Source: Vibrio echinoideorum
GTDB taxonomy: Bacteria; Pseudomonadota; Gammaproteobacteria; Enterobacterales; Vibrionaceae
Direction: 5' to 3'
Assembly (NCBI RefSeq): GCF_024347455.1
Contig: NZ_AP025483.1
Span: 1-64,000 of the forward strand
DNA: 64,000 nt
The first letter of the stretch is position 1, and each line of letters starts with the position of its first letter. Under the pieces are notes generated by a model, which was given only the letters and a program-made list of their open reading frames with translations, made no database searches and was not told the DNA's origin. Positions 26,878 to 45,149 of the stretch are shown here, in pieces. Made by a program: the position numbers and the translations under genes.

Positions 26878-27232
26878 TACGAAGATAGTCACGATGAGTG
26901 TCCACACAGATTGATGGTTTAGATTTAGTTAAAGCCAGAGCTTTAATTAATAACGTAAGTTATTGATTAAAGCTTTTTGCTTTATGCTCTTTAACAATTT
27001 GGAAAGCTGACTGATTGATTTACTTACGAGTAATTCAATCAAATTTAAAAGTTCTCAATGTTTATCTTTCATTAGATAAACACAACAAACACATTCAAGT
27101 GTCTTGTATTCGAATCAAACTTAGTTTGATTCACAATTGAGTCCGGCAAACAGTTATCAGGAATTAACCCTTCTTGATGACAACCAAAAACCTTGGTTAG
27201 TTGCCATACACTAAGACCCTTTCGGGTTGTAT
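26878..27232 (+). other. 16S-23S spacer of operon 1, without tRNA
   Basis: The 355-base spacer contains no tRNA-like cloverleaf. It holds a boxA (TGCTCTTTAACA, 26985-26996) and a hairpin GAATCAAAC/GTTTGATTC near 27112-27132, plus 23S-flanking processing-stem sequence shared with operon 2. Confidence 0.85.
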
Positions 27233-30126
<2,894 letters not shown>

Positions 30127-30221
30127 ACAACACCCAAGGGGTTTTGTGGACTCAGATGTATCAGACCTTGAATGAGTTTGAAGAGAAATACTTTTAGATA
30201 AGCTTTCCGAATTTTAAAATT

Positions 30222-30341
30222 TGCTTGGCGACCATAGCATTGTGGACCCACCTGATTCCATGCCGAACTCAGAAGTGAAACACAATAGCGCCGATGGTAG
30301 TGTGGGGTTTCCCCATGTGAGAGTAGGACATCGCCAGGCTT
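30222..30341 (+). rRNA. 5S ribosomal RNA, operon 1
   Basis: A 120-base gene starting TGCTTGGCGACCATAGC and ending CATCGCCAGGC with the typical Vibrio 5S sequence. It lies 95 bases after the 23S end. No tRNA follows; the next operon's promoter comes within 90 bases. Confidence 0.95.
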
Positions 30342-30408
30342 TAATTTCGACTTTGTCTATTTAATAGACAAGTCACCATAGAGTTCTAAGTTTTCTTAGT
30401 GTTTTATG

Positions 30409-30436
30409 TTGACTTTCAAAGTGGAAAGCGTATTAT
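30409..30436 (+). promoter_or_regulatory. rRNA operon 2 promoter
   Basis: TTGACT (30409-30414), 16 bases, TATTAT (30431-30436), then a GC-rich discriminator (ACGCGTCCTGC). Only one convincing promoter is visible in the 407-base gap, against two for operon 1, so operon 2 may also rely on read-through. The rest of the gap is a leader hairpin (GTTCTCT/AGAGAAC, 30471-30487), boxA and leader. Confidence 0.7.
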
Positions 30437-30490
30437 ACGCGTCCTGCTTAAGTGCTAAGGCACTGAAAGCGTTCTCTTTTTAGAGAACAC

Positions 30491-30501
30491 GCTCTTTAAC
30501 A
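30491..30501 (+). promoter_or_regulatory. boxA antitermination signal, rRNA operon 2 leader
   Basis: GCTCTTTAACA, identical to the operon 1 leader boxA. It begins the shared leader sequence. Confidence 0.85.
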
Positions 30502-30748
30502 ATTTAAACCTATCAATCTGTGTGGGCACTCGTTGATGAATATCAAAACGTTATTACTTAGGTAGTAACAGTTACTTCGGTAACAAACTTGATTTCAATG
30601 AACTGAGTGACCAATACAAAGTTAAGTTTACTTAATTTTGGCACAGTCAATTCATTACCATTCTGTTGGAATGGTAATAGCTTTAGAATTACATGTTCAT
30701 TTATGAATATTAGTTTTGAAGTCAGTATTCGTTGAGTCACAAAATCTT

Positions 30749-32303
<1,555 letters not shown>

Positions 32304-32394
32304 TACGAAGATAGTCACGATGAGTGTCCACACAGATTGATTAGGTTTAGAAAAGTAAAGAGACGAAGAACTCCCAAGTTCTTCAATATCCAGT

Positions 32395-32470
32395 GTCCCG
32401 TTCGTCTAGAGGCCTAGGACACCGCCCTTTCACGGCGGTAACAGGGGTTCGACTCCCCTACGGGATACCA
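32395..32470 (+). tRNA. tRNA-Glu (anticodon TTC)
   Basis: A 76-base cloverleaf with encoded CCA, in the operon 2 spacer. The anticodon stem CCGCC/GGCGG encloses CTTTCAC and the T arm is AGGGG-TTCGACT-CCCCT. The acceptor arms GTCCCGT and ACGGGAT leave a G1-U72 wobble as the first pair, and the discriminator base is A; E. coli tRNA-Glu has G1-C72 and G73. Confidence 0.95.
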
Positions 32471-32472
32471 TT

Positions 32473-32548
32473 GGGTCGTTAGCTCAGTTGGTAGAGCAGT
32501 TGACTTTTAATCAATTGGTCGCAGGTTCGAATCCTGCACGACCCACCA
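32473..32548 (+). tRNA. tRNA-Lys (anticodon TTT)
   Basis: A 76-base cloverleaf with encoded CCA. The acceptor GGGTCGT pairs with ACGACCC and the anticodon loop is ACTTTTAAT. It starts 2 bases after the tRNA-Glu CCA. Confidence 0.95.
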
Positions 32549-32580
32549 TTCTTTCTCCGCGAAGGAATTAAAACTATCGT

Positions 32581-32656
32581 GGGCGATTAGCTCAGTTGGG
32601 AGAGCACCTGCCTTACAAGCAGGGGGTCACTGGTTCGAGCCCGGTATCGCCCACCA
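32581..32656 (+). tRNA. tRNA-Val (anticodon TAC)
   Basis: A 76-base cloverleaf with encoded CCA. The acceptor GGGCGAT pairs with ATCGCCC and the anticodon loop is CCTTACAAG. It is the third tRNA of the operon 2 spacer, giving the order Glu-Lys-Val. Confidence 0.95.
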
Positions 32657-33026
32657 TTCTCTAAATATTCTTGGTTATTAAAATGTTCAAACCACTTCTT
32701 TTGTCGCTGGTTGGTATGTTTGACCCTGAGAGTCTTTAGAAAATGTGAATTTTAGAACACTGGTTCTTAAAGTCTCATGCTCTTTAACAATTTGGAAAGC
32801 TGACTGATTGATTTACTTACGAGTAATTCAATCAAATTTAAAAGTTCTCAATGTTTATCTTTCATTAGATAAACACAACAAACACATTCAAGTGTCTTGT
32901 ATTCGAATCAATGTTTACATTGATTCACAATTGAGTCCGGCAAACAGTCATTGAGAATTAACCCTTCTTAATGACAACCAAAAACCTTGGTTAGTTGCCA
33001 TACACTAAGACCCTTTCGGGTTGTAT
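32657..33026 (+). other. 16S-23S spacer of operon 2, part after the tRNAs
   Basis: It contains boxA (TGCTCTTTAACA, 32778-32789). From there it closely follows the operon 1 spacer, except for two hairpins whose sequences differ but whose pairing is kept (GAATCAATG/CATTGATTC near 32904-32925, and ATTGAGA/TCTTAAT near 32949-32973). No further gene is seen. Confidence 0.8.
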
Positions 33027-35920
<2,894 letters not shown>

Positions 35921-36015
35921 ACAACACCCAAGGGGTTTTGTGGACTCAGATGTATCAGACCTTGAATGAGTTTGAAGAGAAATACTTTTAGATAAGCTTT
36001 CCGAATTTTAAAATT

Positions 36016-36135
36016 TGCTTGGCGACCATAGCATTGTGGACCCACCTGATTCCATGCCGAACTCAGAAGTGAAACACAATAGCGCCGATGGTAGTGTGGG
36101 GTTTCCCCATGTGAGAGTAGGACATCGCCAGGCTT
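36016..36135 (+). rRNA. 5S ribosomal RNA, operon 2
   Basis: The same 120-base sequence as the operon 1 5S gene, 95 bases after the 23S end. tRNA-Asp and tRNA-Trp follow. Confidence 0.95.
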
Positions 36136-36200
36136 TAAATTAAATCTTTAGGTCGACCGACCTGGGGATATGGACGCTCACTTAGTGAGTTGACCACTGC

Positions 36201-36277
36201 GGAGTGGTAGTTCAGTTGGTTAGAATACCGGCCTGTCACGCCGGGGGTCGCGGGTTCGAGTCCCGTCCACTCCGCCA
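36201..36277 (+). tRNA. tRNA-Asp (anticodon GTC)
   Basis: A 77-base cloverleaf with encoded CCA. The acceptor GGAGTGG pairs with CCACTCC and the anticodon loop is CCTGTCACG. Its position distal to 5S, followed by Trp, mirrors E. coli rrnC. Confidence 0.95.
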
Positions 36278-36287
36278 CTTATTCGAT

Positions 36288-36312
36288 AACCTCGCCTAGT
36301 GCGAGGTTTTTT
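36288..36312 (+). terminator. Terminator-like hairpin between tRNA-Asp and tRNA-Trp
   Basis: AACCTCGC (36288-36295) pairs with GCGAGGTT (36301-36308), loop CTAGT, followed by a T run to 36312. It has all features of an intrinsic terminator but lies inside the operon, 25 bases before tRNA-Trp. Confidence 0.75.
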
Positions 36313-36337
36313 CGAATCTGAAGCAAGATAAAGTTTT

Positions 36338-36414
<77 letters not shown>

Positions 36415-36419
36415 TATTT

Positions 36420-36450
36420 AAAGCTCCAGCAGAAATGCTGGAGCTTTTTT
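36420..36450 (+). terminator. Intrinsic terminator of rRNA operon 2
   Basis: AAAGCTCCAGC (36420-36430) pairs with GCTGGAGCTTT (36437-36447), with six T at 36445-36450. Between here and the Fur-type box at 36675 I see no gene. Confidence 0.9.
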
Positions 36451-36674
36451 GTATCTGTCACTTTTTCAAAGTGACGTTGAGGACCGGAGTGTCAGCCAAG
36501 TCGACTATATTGATCCCCATCGAAGCAGAAATCCTAGAGTCTTTTTGATTTACATTTGTTCGATTTTTAATCGATAATTACCTACCTTGAATAGAATATT
36601 GTCTTAGAAATGTAAGTGCTTACTTATCTCAGTCTCTTTTATAAGCAATTAACAACACAATCCACACTTCTTTA

Positions 36675-36689
36675 TGAGAATTATTCTCA
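36675..36689. promoter_or_regulatory. Fur-type operator upstream of the multicopper oxidase
   Basis: TGAGAATTATTCTCA is a perfect 7-1-7 inverted repeat matching the Fur half-site pattern (TGAxAAT-N-ATTxTCA). It ends 44 bases before the start codon, in the expected promoter zone. Confidence 0.75.
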
Positions 36690-36733
36690 ATATTTTGTTA
36701 CATTTTGGTCGTTATTACTAAAAGGCAACAAAT

Positions 36734-38116
36734 ATGGATATTTCCCGTCGTAAGTTTATTCAATCATCTCTCGCTATATCTGCACTAACAGTACTCCCCG
36801 CTTGTTCAATGAAGCGGTCTGCTGATGAGCAAGGAAAGTATGTTTATGACTTAACTGCTGAGCCCTCAACAGCAGAGTTAGTGAAGGGATTTAATACCAA
36901 TATTTTGGGTTTCAATGGACAGATTCCTGCTCCAACGATTCAGTGTCGACAAGGTGAGAAGGTAATAATTCGTTTTACCAATAAGCTATCAGAACCTACT
37001 ACCATTCATTGGCATGGCCTAAGAATTCCAATCGAAATGGATGGCGTTCCTTTCTTGAGCCAACCTCCTATTATGCCTGGCGAAACATTCATTTATGAAT
37101 TTACGCCGCCAGATGCCGGTACGTTTTGGTATCACCCACACATGAATAGCGTGAAGCAGCTTGGTATGGGCTTAGTTGGTCTTATTATCGTAGAAGAGAG
37201 TAATCCAGTACGGTTCGATGAAGAACACGCATTGATGCTTAAGCATTGGCACATCGACAAACAGGGTCAATGGAAAGATTTAATGATCCCACGACTCAGT
37301 GCTCGTATGGGCACTCCTGGTGAGTGGAGTAGTGTTAATGGAATCCATGAACCCATATATCAGTTGAAGCAGTATGCAGCGACTAGACTGCGTATTGCTA
37401 ATGTCGATAATACGATCACTTACCCTATTGCTGTCGAAGGGGCTGAAGCATGGGTTATAGCCATCGATGGTAATCCTGTAAAAACGCCTTATAAACTGAC
37501 TCAACATAAAATTGGTCCGGGTATGCGTGTTGATATCGGATTGATCGCTCCTAAAGCAGGGGAGCGAGTTAACGTTCTCCAAATGAAGGGGCGTTTCCCA
37601 TTTCCTTTATGTGAATTTGAAGTCGTAGACTCAACATTTACTCAAGAGCGGGTGTTGCCATTATTACCATTGAATCCAGTACCTAACCTAGATATTGCTA
37701 ATGCTGAAGAGATCGATTTTGTATTCGAGTGGGAGGGCGCGGTATCACCAGTGTCTAAAGATGGGAAGTCCATGCCTAAGTTTTGGCTTGCTAATAAAAG
37801 AGCATGGGAAGGAATGAGTAAAGATAATATTCCTAAACCGTTGGCAACTTTAGAACTAGGTAAGACTTACATATTCGATCTTAAGAACGTTACTCAATAT
37901 CATCACCCGATTCATATTCATGGTCATACATTCACTGTATTGGAAATTGATGGTAAAAAAATTGAAGAACCTTTCCATACAGATACTGTGCTACTTGGAA
38001 AAAATGGCCGAGCTAAAGCTGCATTTGTTGCAGACAACCCAGGGCGTTGGATGTACCACTGTCATGTTATTGAACACATGAAAACGGGATTGATGGGATA
38101 TATTGAAGTTAAGTGA
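36734..38116 (+). CDS. Exported multicopper oxidase (CueO/laccase-like)
   Basis: A three-cupredoxin-domain multicopper oxidase of 460 residues that couples one-electron substrate oxidation (Cu+, Fe2+ or phenols) to reduction of O2. Residues 4-8 (SRRKF) form a twin-arginine signal, and L21-P-A-C24 is a lipobox, so it is probably a Tat-exported lipoprotein. Copper ligands are HWHG (92-95), HPH (134-136), HPIHIHGH (391-398) and HCHVIEH (442-448). The residue five after His448, the axial position of the type 1 copper, is Leu453, whereas CueO has Met. The Met-rich copper-binding insert of CueO is absent. A Fur-type box upstream suggests iron rather than copper control, so a ferroxidase or siderophore-related role is plausible; the substrate cannot be read from the sequence. 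Confidence 0.88.
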   Translation: MDISRRKFIQSSLAISALTVLPACSMKRSADEQGKYVYDLTAEPSTAELVKGFNTNILGFNGQIPAPTIQCRQGEKVIIRFTNKLSEPTTIHWHGLRIPIEMDGVPFLSQPPIMPGETFIYEFTPPDAGTFWYHPHMNSVKQLGMGLVGLIIVEESNPVRFDEEHALMLKHWHIDKQGQWKDLMIPRLSARMGTPGEWSSVNGIHEPIYQLKQYAATRLRIANVDNTITYPIAVEGAEAWVIAIDGNPVKTPYKLTQHKIGPGMRVDIGLIAPKAGERVNVLQMKGRFPFPLCEFEVVDSTFTQERVLPLLPLNPVPNLDIANAEEIDFVFEWEGAVSPVSKDGKSMPKFWLANKRAWEGMSKDNIPKPLATLELGKTYIFDLKNVTQYHHPIHIHGHTFTVLEIDGKKIEEPFHTDTVLLGKNGRAKAAFVADNPGRWMYHCHVIEHMKTGLMGYIEVK

Positions 38117-38216
38117 CACCTGTAACGTTTAATATTTGCGCATGCATTCTTAGTTTATACCCTCGCTTTTATCGGCGGTAAAGCTAGAATATAGGGACTA
38201 TTGTTTGGGAGGATTC

Positions 38217-38600
38217 ATGGGTCAGTTATCTATTTTAGGTTTTATTGCCATTGGTGGCGCATTTGGTGCTTGTTCGCGTTATTTGATTTCAGAGTTATGT
38301 GTGGTGATGCTAGGACGTGGCTTCCCTTACGGTACGCTGACAGTTAACGTAATTGGCTCTTTAATTATGGGTTTACTCATCGCAGCGTTTGAGAATGAGA
38401 TGGTTGCGACAGAACCATGGAGGCAGATCATCGGTCTTGGTTTCCTTGGAGCACTGACTACATTTTCTACATTTTCGATGGATAACGTGCTTCTTATGCA
38501 GCAGGGTGCTTTCTTTAAGATGGGACTCAATGTGCTACTCAACGTGGTTCTCAGCATCTCAGCAGCATGGATCGGCTTCCAACTTTTGATAAAGTCTTAA
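38217..38600 (+). CDS. crcB: Fluoride channel CrcB/Fluc
   Basis: CrcB forms dual-topology dimeric channels that expel fluoride. The 127-residue protein has four membrane helices and family motifs GGAFGACSRYL, YGTLTVNVIGSLIMG and GFLGALTTFSTFSMD. I chose the ATG at 38217 because GGGAGG lies 4 bases upstream; a TTG four codons earlier would fall inside that site. No fluoride riboswitch is recognisable in the 100 bases upstream. A terminator follows. Confidence 0.94.
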   Translation: MGQLSILGFIAIGGAFGACSRYLISELCVVMLGRGFPYGTLTVNVIGSLIMGLLIAAFENEMVATEPWRQIIGLGFLGALTTFSTFSMDNVLLMQQGAFFKMGLNVLLNVVLSISAAWIGFQLLIKS

Positions 38601-38626
38601 AACTTTCTTACGATTTGTTAACAACT

Positions 38627-38653
38627 CGGCTTGGTTTATCCAAGCCGTTTTTA
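38627..38653 (+). terminator. Intrinsic terminator after crcB
   Basis: CGGCTTGG (38627-38634) pairs with CCAAGCCG (38640-38647), loop TTTAT, followed by five T. Confidence 0.87.
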
Positions 38654-38667
38654 TATACTCGATCGAA

Positions 38668-38749
38668 CTTGTCGGAGTGCCATATGGCTGAGACCGTTAA
38701 CTCGGGATCCGTTGAACCTGATCAGGCTAATACCTGCGAAGGGAACAAG
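38668..38749 (+). ncRNA. TPP riboswitch (THI element)
   Basis: The conserved pieces appear in order: stem CTTGT (38668-38672) with ACAAG (38745-38749), GGAGTGC, the pyrimidine-sensing GGCTGAGA (38686-38693), and the pyrophosphate-sensing TTGAACCTGATC (38712-38723) to GCGAAGGGAA (38735-38744). The remaining 142 bases to thiC would be the expression platform; I see ACAAC/GTTGT pairing but no classic terminator with a T run. Confidence 0.95.
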
Positions 38750-38873
38750 AGTAGGTATCTAACTAGAATCCTTCTAGAGATCTATCTCCAGATCACAACT
38801 GTATTTTCTTGTTGTAATCCCTCTTGTAGCATCAAATCCGTCAAGCATTTTTATCCCTATAAATAATGGCTAA

Positions 38874-40840
<1,967 letters not shown>

Positions 40841-40841
<1 letters not shown>

Positions 40842-42133
40842 TGACAGTGAAGATACTCATCCCATCTCAAAATATTGAGTTAACGGGAGAGGTGCAGAAC
40901 TGTCTATTGGTTGCTAAGCGACAAGGCTTTGCAACCGATGCAGTTGAGTTGGGCGTAAGCCCAACTCAATACTTCTCTATCGTTGATGCTCAGCAGGCGT
41001 TATCTATTGGCTTTGCTCATGATGTTGATTCATTGACGGTGTGTCAGCTAGCAGAACTGAACCATGTTGTTGATTACAGTCATTCAGTGGCGCTAGCTGG
41101 CGTCTGCGATGCTTTGGTACAAACTCCGAATACTATCTATATTGGTGTCTTAGATGATTCGGCTGTATTGGATATCTGGTCACACCTAGATGCTAATCGT
41201 GCTATCAATAGTGCAACTACAGCTCATCAGGAATTAGATAATCGCGGCCATTTTGCCTGGTTACTTACTTTGTTGGCGTTGGAGTTCCCACTAGAAGACG
41301 CACTAGTTTTAGCTCGATCAGCATCTAATGTTTCACGTGGAACATGGCCTGCACATTACCAAAATTTTCCTATCCCTGTTCTTGAAGATCAACTATTGGA
41401 CATAAGCGTAGGTTGGGCTAACCAAGGGACATCACTTTCTTTTCCTGAGTTGAATAAGAGTAGCCTCGGTTTATACCCCGTAGTTGATGATGTCGAGTGG
41501 ATCGAAAGATTACTCAAGCTTGGAATCAACACTGTCCAACTACGTATTAAGAACCCGCTGCAAGCGGACTTAGAACAACAAATCACACGATCTATCGAGC
41601 TTGGTCGAGAGCATAACGCTCAAGTTTTTATCAATGATTACTGGCAGCTTGCACTCAAGCATGACGCTTTTGGTGTTCATTTGGGGCAAGAGGATATTGA
41701 AGAATCAAACCTCTCACAGTTGAGCCAAGCGGGTATAAAGATTGGTTTATCGACTCATGGCTATTACGAGTTACTGCGCATTGTTCAAATCAACCCAAGC
41801 TATATTGCGCTAGGCCACATCTTTCCAACAACGACTAAGCAGATGCCATCAAAGCCTCAGGGTATAGTTCGTTTATCTCTGTATCAACAGCTGATTGATA
41901 CTATCCCATATACAAAAGAACTCACCGGTTATCCGACGGTTGCTATTGGTGGTATTGACCAATCGACAGCTGAGCAGGTGTGGGATTGTAGGGTGTCGAG
42001 TTTGGCGGTTGTTCGTGCGATTACATTAGCGGAAGACCCTAAAAAGGTGATCGAATTTTTCGAAAAACTGATGGCGTCAAAACCTCCAGCTCTCAAAGAA
42101 GAGGTTATGCAGGAGCCTAGCTATGCTGAGTGA
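40841..42133 (+). CDS. thiE: Thiamine-phosphate synthase ThiE with long N-terminal extension
   Basis: ThiE joins HMP-PP and thiazole phosphate to thiamine phosphate. The catalytic TIM barrel occupies about 209-420, with LYPVVDDVEW, VQLRIKNP, VFINDYWQLA, GVHLGQED, YIALGHIFPTTTK and VAIGGI. Ordinary ThiE has about 210 residues; this protein has 430. The extra 200 residues carry a segment (137-170, HFAWLLTLLALEFPLEDALVLA to SRGTW) that resembles the C-terminal helices of ThiD, but the GTGD anion-hole motif of ThiD is missing. I infer a degenerate ThiD domain left from a ThiD-ThiE fusion. It overlaps thiC by one base and thiF by 11 bases. Confidence 0.92.
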
Positions 42134-42905
42134 CTTTGAATTTATTCGTTATCAACGACAAATTGCGTTACCTGAAGTCGGTGAACAAGGACAACGAAAC
42201 CTATTAAATAGCCATGTGTTAGTGATTGGTTGTGGTGGCTTAGGTAATGCTGCGGCTCTTTACCTTGCAGCTTCTGGTGTTGGAAAGATCGTGTTGGTTG
42301 ATGATGACTGTGTGGATTCATCTAACCTGCAACGACAGGTCGCGTTCAAAGAAATTCAGTTAGGTTCGCCTAAAGTCGAAGCTTTGAAGCAACAACTGAG
42401 CGAGCTCAATAGTCGCAGCCAAGTAAGAACCATCAATCAGCGAATGAGTGAAAGTCAGCTTGAACTTGAAGTGATGCTCGCTGATTTGGTGTTGGATTGT
42501 ACTGACAACTTTAAGTCACGCCACCAGGTTAACCAAGCATGCTTCGGTAGCAATACACCTTTGATTTCCGGTTCTGCAATTGGCTGGAAAGGCCAGTTTA
42601 TTGTCTTTGATTATCAGAATCAGAAAGGGTGCTATCACTGTTTGTTTCCGTTCAGTCATCACCCACAAACGACTCGTTGTAGCGATAGCGGCATCATAGG
42701 CCCGGTTGTTGGCACCATAGGTAACCTTCAAGCTTTGGCTGCCATTCAACGTTTAACTCGTGGTGAGTTTCAGGTAACAACACACCAGCTCAAACTGTTC
42801 GATGGCCAAACGATGAATTGGCAAAACTTAATGGTCACTCAAGATAGTGAATGTCCCGTGTGCAGTACGTCTGCAGTTAAGCATTTAGAAGAAGAAATCC
42901 AATGA
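42123..42905 (+). CDS. thiF: Sulfur carrier adenylyltransferase ThiF
   Basis: ThiF is an E1-like enzyme that adenylates the C-terminal glycine of ThiS for sulfur loading. The 260 residues show the nucleotide-binding loop VIGCGGLGNAAALYLAASGVG, VDDDCVDSSNLQRQ with the conserved Arg, DCTDNF and two Cys pairs (CYHC and CPVC) that bind zinc. It starts inside the thiE end and its stop overlaps thiS (ATGA), so translation is coupled. Confidence 0.96.
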   Translation: MLSDFEFIRYQRQIALPEVGEQGQRNLLNSHVLVIGCGGLGNAAALYLAASGVGKIVLVDDDCVDSSNLQRQVAFKEIQLGSPKVEALKQQLSELNSRSQVRTINQRMSESQLELEVMLADLVLDCTDNFKSRHQVNQACFGSNTPLISGSAIGWKGQFIVFDYQNQKGCYHCLFPFSHHPQTTRCSDSGIIGPVVGTIGNLQALAAIQRLTRGEFQVTTHQLKLFDGQTMNWQNLMVTQDSECPVCSTSAVKHLEEEIQ

Positions 42906-43111
42906 GTCATATAACGATCTCTATAAACGAGCAACCAGAACAGGTCGCGCACTTGTCGTCTCTAGCGGACATTATCCAGGCTCTATCACTACCTGATCTG
43001 GGTTGTGTATTTGCAATCAATAATGCGGTTGTCCCGCGCAGCCAGTGGCAACAAACTGTCGTCAATGAAGGCGACGCTATTTCTCTTTTCCAAGCTATAG
43101 CAGGAGGCTAA
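42902..43111 (+). CDS. thiS: Sulfur carrier protein ThiS
   Basis: ThiS is a 69-residue ubiquitin-like protein whose C-terminal Gly-Gly is converted to a thiocarboxylate that donates sulfur to the thiazole ring. The sequence ends FQAIAGG, and [14 protein letters not shown] residues ([12 protein letters not shown]) are conserved. It overlaps thiF by 4 bases and precedes thiG by 2 bases. Confidence 0.95.
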   Translation: MSHITISINEQPEQVAHLSSLADIIQALSLPDLGCVFAINNAVVPRSQWQQTVVNEGDAISLFQAIAGG

Positions 43112-43113
43112 CC

Positions 43114-43878
43114 ATGTTAACTATCGCTGATAAAACGTTTCAATCACGACTCTTCACAGGAACGGGTAAGTTCGCGAACAAGCACTTGATGGCGAGTGCT
43201 ATTGAAGCTTCGGGCTCGCAACTGGCAACCATGGCGTTGAAGAGAGTTGATATTCGTTCTGAGCAAGACGACATTTTACAACCCATCATTGATGCTGGCG
43301 TGAACTTACTACCGAATACGTCAGGCGCTAAGAATGCAAAAGATGCTGTCTTTGCTGCGCATTTGGCTCGTGAAGCGCTAGGTACAAACTGGCTTAAACT
43401 GGAAATTCATCCAGATCCAAAGTACTTGATGCCAGACCCAATAGAGACGCTTAAAGCTGCTGAGCAACTGGTTAAAGATGGTTTTGTTGTGTTGCCTTAC
43501 TGCCATGCCGATCCAGTATTGTGTAAATGCTTGGAAGAGGTGGGTTGTGCTGCGGTTATGCCGCTAGGTGCGCCAATTGGTTCAAACAAAGGTATCGCTT
43601 CGGCAGACTTCTTAGAGATAATTATCGATCAAGCGAATGTTCCTGTGATTGTTGATGCGGGCATTGGTGCACCATCTCATGCTGCTCGTGCAATGGAAAT
43701 GGGTGCGGATGCTGTTCTAGTGAATACTGCGATAGCTGCGTCTCAACAGCCCGTTGATATGGCGATTGCCTTTAAGTTGGCGGTAGAAGCAGGGCGTATG
43801 GCTTACCTTGCTGGACTTGCAGGAAAAGTATCTCACGCGGTTGCTTCGAGCCCGTTAACTTCATTCCTAGACGAGTAG
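43114..43878 (+). CDS. thiG: Thiazole synthase ThiG
   Basis: ThiG forms the thiazole phosphate from deoxyxylulose 5-phosphate, dehydroglycine and ThiS thiocarboxylate. The 254-residue barrel shows [10 protein letters not shown], the lysine segment [10 protein letters not shown] that forms the imine with substrate, [33 protein letters not shown] and VLVNTAIA. It partners with ThiH, encoded 7 bases downstream. Confidence 0.97.
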   Translation: MLTIADKTFQSRLFTGTGKFANKHLMASAIEASGSQLATMALKRVDIRSEQDDILQPIIDAGVNLLPNTSGAKNAKDAVFAAHLAREALGTNWLKLEIHPDPKYLMPDPIETLKAAEQLVKDGFVVLPYCHADPVLCKCLEEVGCAAVMPLGAPIGSNKGIASADFLEIIIDQANVPVIVDAGIGAPSHAARAMEMGADAVLVNTAIAASQQPVDMAIAFKLAVEAGRMAYLAGLAGKVSHAVASSPLTSFLDE

Positions 43879-43885
43879 TATTGCT

Positions 43886-45013
43886 ATGACGTTTGTTGAT
43901 CGATTTAAACAGCTCAACTGGGATGACATTGGTATGTCTATCTTCAGTAAAACGGCAGCGGATGTTGAACGTGCTCTGAGTAAACCCAAACGCGACTTAG
44001 AAGACTTTAAGGCGCTGATCTCTCCGGCGGCAGAACCTTACTTAGAGCAGATGGCACAACAATCGCTAGCGCTAACTCGTAAGCGATTTGGCAATACAAT
44101 GTCGCTTTATATTCCTTTGTACCTGTCTAACCTGTGCGCTAATGCGTGCACGTATTGTGGCTTCTCAATGGAGAACCGTATCAAGCGCCGCACACTTACT
44201 TTGGATGAAATTGATGCCGAAAGTGCGGCTATCAAAAAGATGAAGTTCGATAGCGTTTTGTTGGTCACCGGTGAACATGAAACTAAGGTCGGGATGAATT
44301 ACTTTCGACAGGTGTTGCCGAATATTAAAAAGCAATTTAACTACCTTGCAATGGAAGTGCAGCCGCTTGATCAACATGATTACGCAGAGCTTAAAACTCT
44401 CGGCTTAGATGCTGTTATGGTTTACCAAGAGACCTATCAACCCAGAACTTACGCTGAGCATCATCTACGTGGCAATAAAATGGATTTTGAATATCGCCTT
44501 GAAACTCCCGATCGCTTGGCAAAAGCGGGGATCGATAAAATAGGTATAGGTGCCTTGATTGGTTTGGAAGATTGGCGAACCGACTGCTTCTTTGTTGCTG
44601 CTCACTTAGATTACCTAGAGTGCACTTATTGGCAGACTCGCTATTCAATTTCATTCCCGCGTCTTCGCCCGTGCGAGGGTGGAGACAGTAATGGAGGCTT
44701 GCAGCCTAAGTCGATCATGAACGATAAACAGTTGGTTCAGCTTATCTGCGCATATCGACTCTTAAACCCTGAGGTCGAGTTATCTCTATCTACTCGTGAG
44801 TCAGCAACCTTCCGCGATAATGTGTTGCCATTGGGAATCACGAGTATGTCGGCGGCTTCTAAAACCCAACCTGGTGGTTATGCTTCGGGTGAGGAAGAAC
44901 TCGAACAGTTTGAGATAAGTGATGAGAGAAGTGCTGCCGATGTTGAGTCGATGATTCGTAAGCGTGGTTTCGACCCAGTATGGCGAGATTGGCACAGTGC
45001 CTATTCTGGTTAA
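43886..45013 (+). CDS. thiH: 2-iminoacetate synthase ThiH
   Basis: ThiH is a radical-SAM tyrosine lyase that supplies dehydroglycine to ThiG, the anaerobic-type route also used by E. coli; no glycine oxidase ThiO is present here. The 375 residues carry the CX3CX2C cluster at Cys 84, 88 and 91 (CANACTYCGF). Conserved segments include LLVTGEH, VYQETYQ and SISFPRLRPCEG. Last gene of the operon, with a terminator after it. Confidence 0.97.
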   Translation: MTFVDRFKQLNWDDIGMSIFSKTAADVERALSKPKRDLEDFKALISPAAEPYLEQMAQQSLALTRKRFGNTMSLYIPLYLSNLCANACTYCGFSMENRIKRRTLTLDEIDAESAAIKKMKFDSVLLVTGEHETKVGMNYFRQVLPNIKKQFNYLAMEVQPLDQHDYAELKTLGLDAVMVYQETYQPRTYAEHHLRGNKMDFEYRLETPDRLAKAGIDKIGIGALIGLEDWRTDCFFVAAHLDYLECTYWQTRYSISFPRLRPCEGGDSNGGLQPKSIMNDKQLVQLICAYRLLNPEVELSLSTRESATFRDNVLPLGITSMSAASKTQPGGYASGEEELEQFEISDERSAADVESMIRKRGFDPVWRDWHSAYSG

Positions 45014-45068
45014 TCAACATATTGGTTGATGTTCCACGTGAAACATCGACGAAGTTCTATCGACAAAC

Positions 45069-45098
45069 AAAAACGGCTACCTTTAGGTAGCCGTTTTT
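45069..45098. terminator. Terminator between thiH and the aminopeptidase gene
   Basis: AAAAACGGCTACC (45069-45081) pairs perfectly with GGTAGCCGTTTTT (45086-45098). The symmetry and flanks allow termination in both directions, as suits the convergent genes. Confidence 0.9.
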
Positions 45099-45149
45099 CT
45101 ATTTAACTTAGCAAGTTCGTTTTGGTTCAGTTAACAGCTTAGCGAAGCA

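Noticed and set aside
26878..27232. Possible tRNA in the spacer of rRNA operon 1
   Set aside because: No T-arm (GGTTCGA) or CCA-ended acceptor is present; the spacer is of the tRNA-less kind.
38117..38216. Possible fluoride riboswitch before crcB
   Set aside because: The conserved GG-GAUGG and pseudoknot segments of the crcB motif are not present in these 100 bases.
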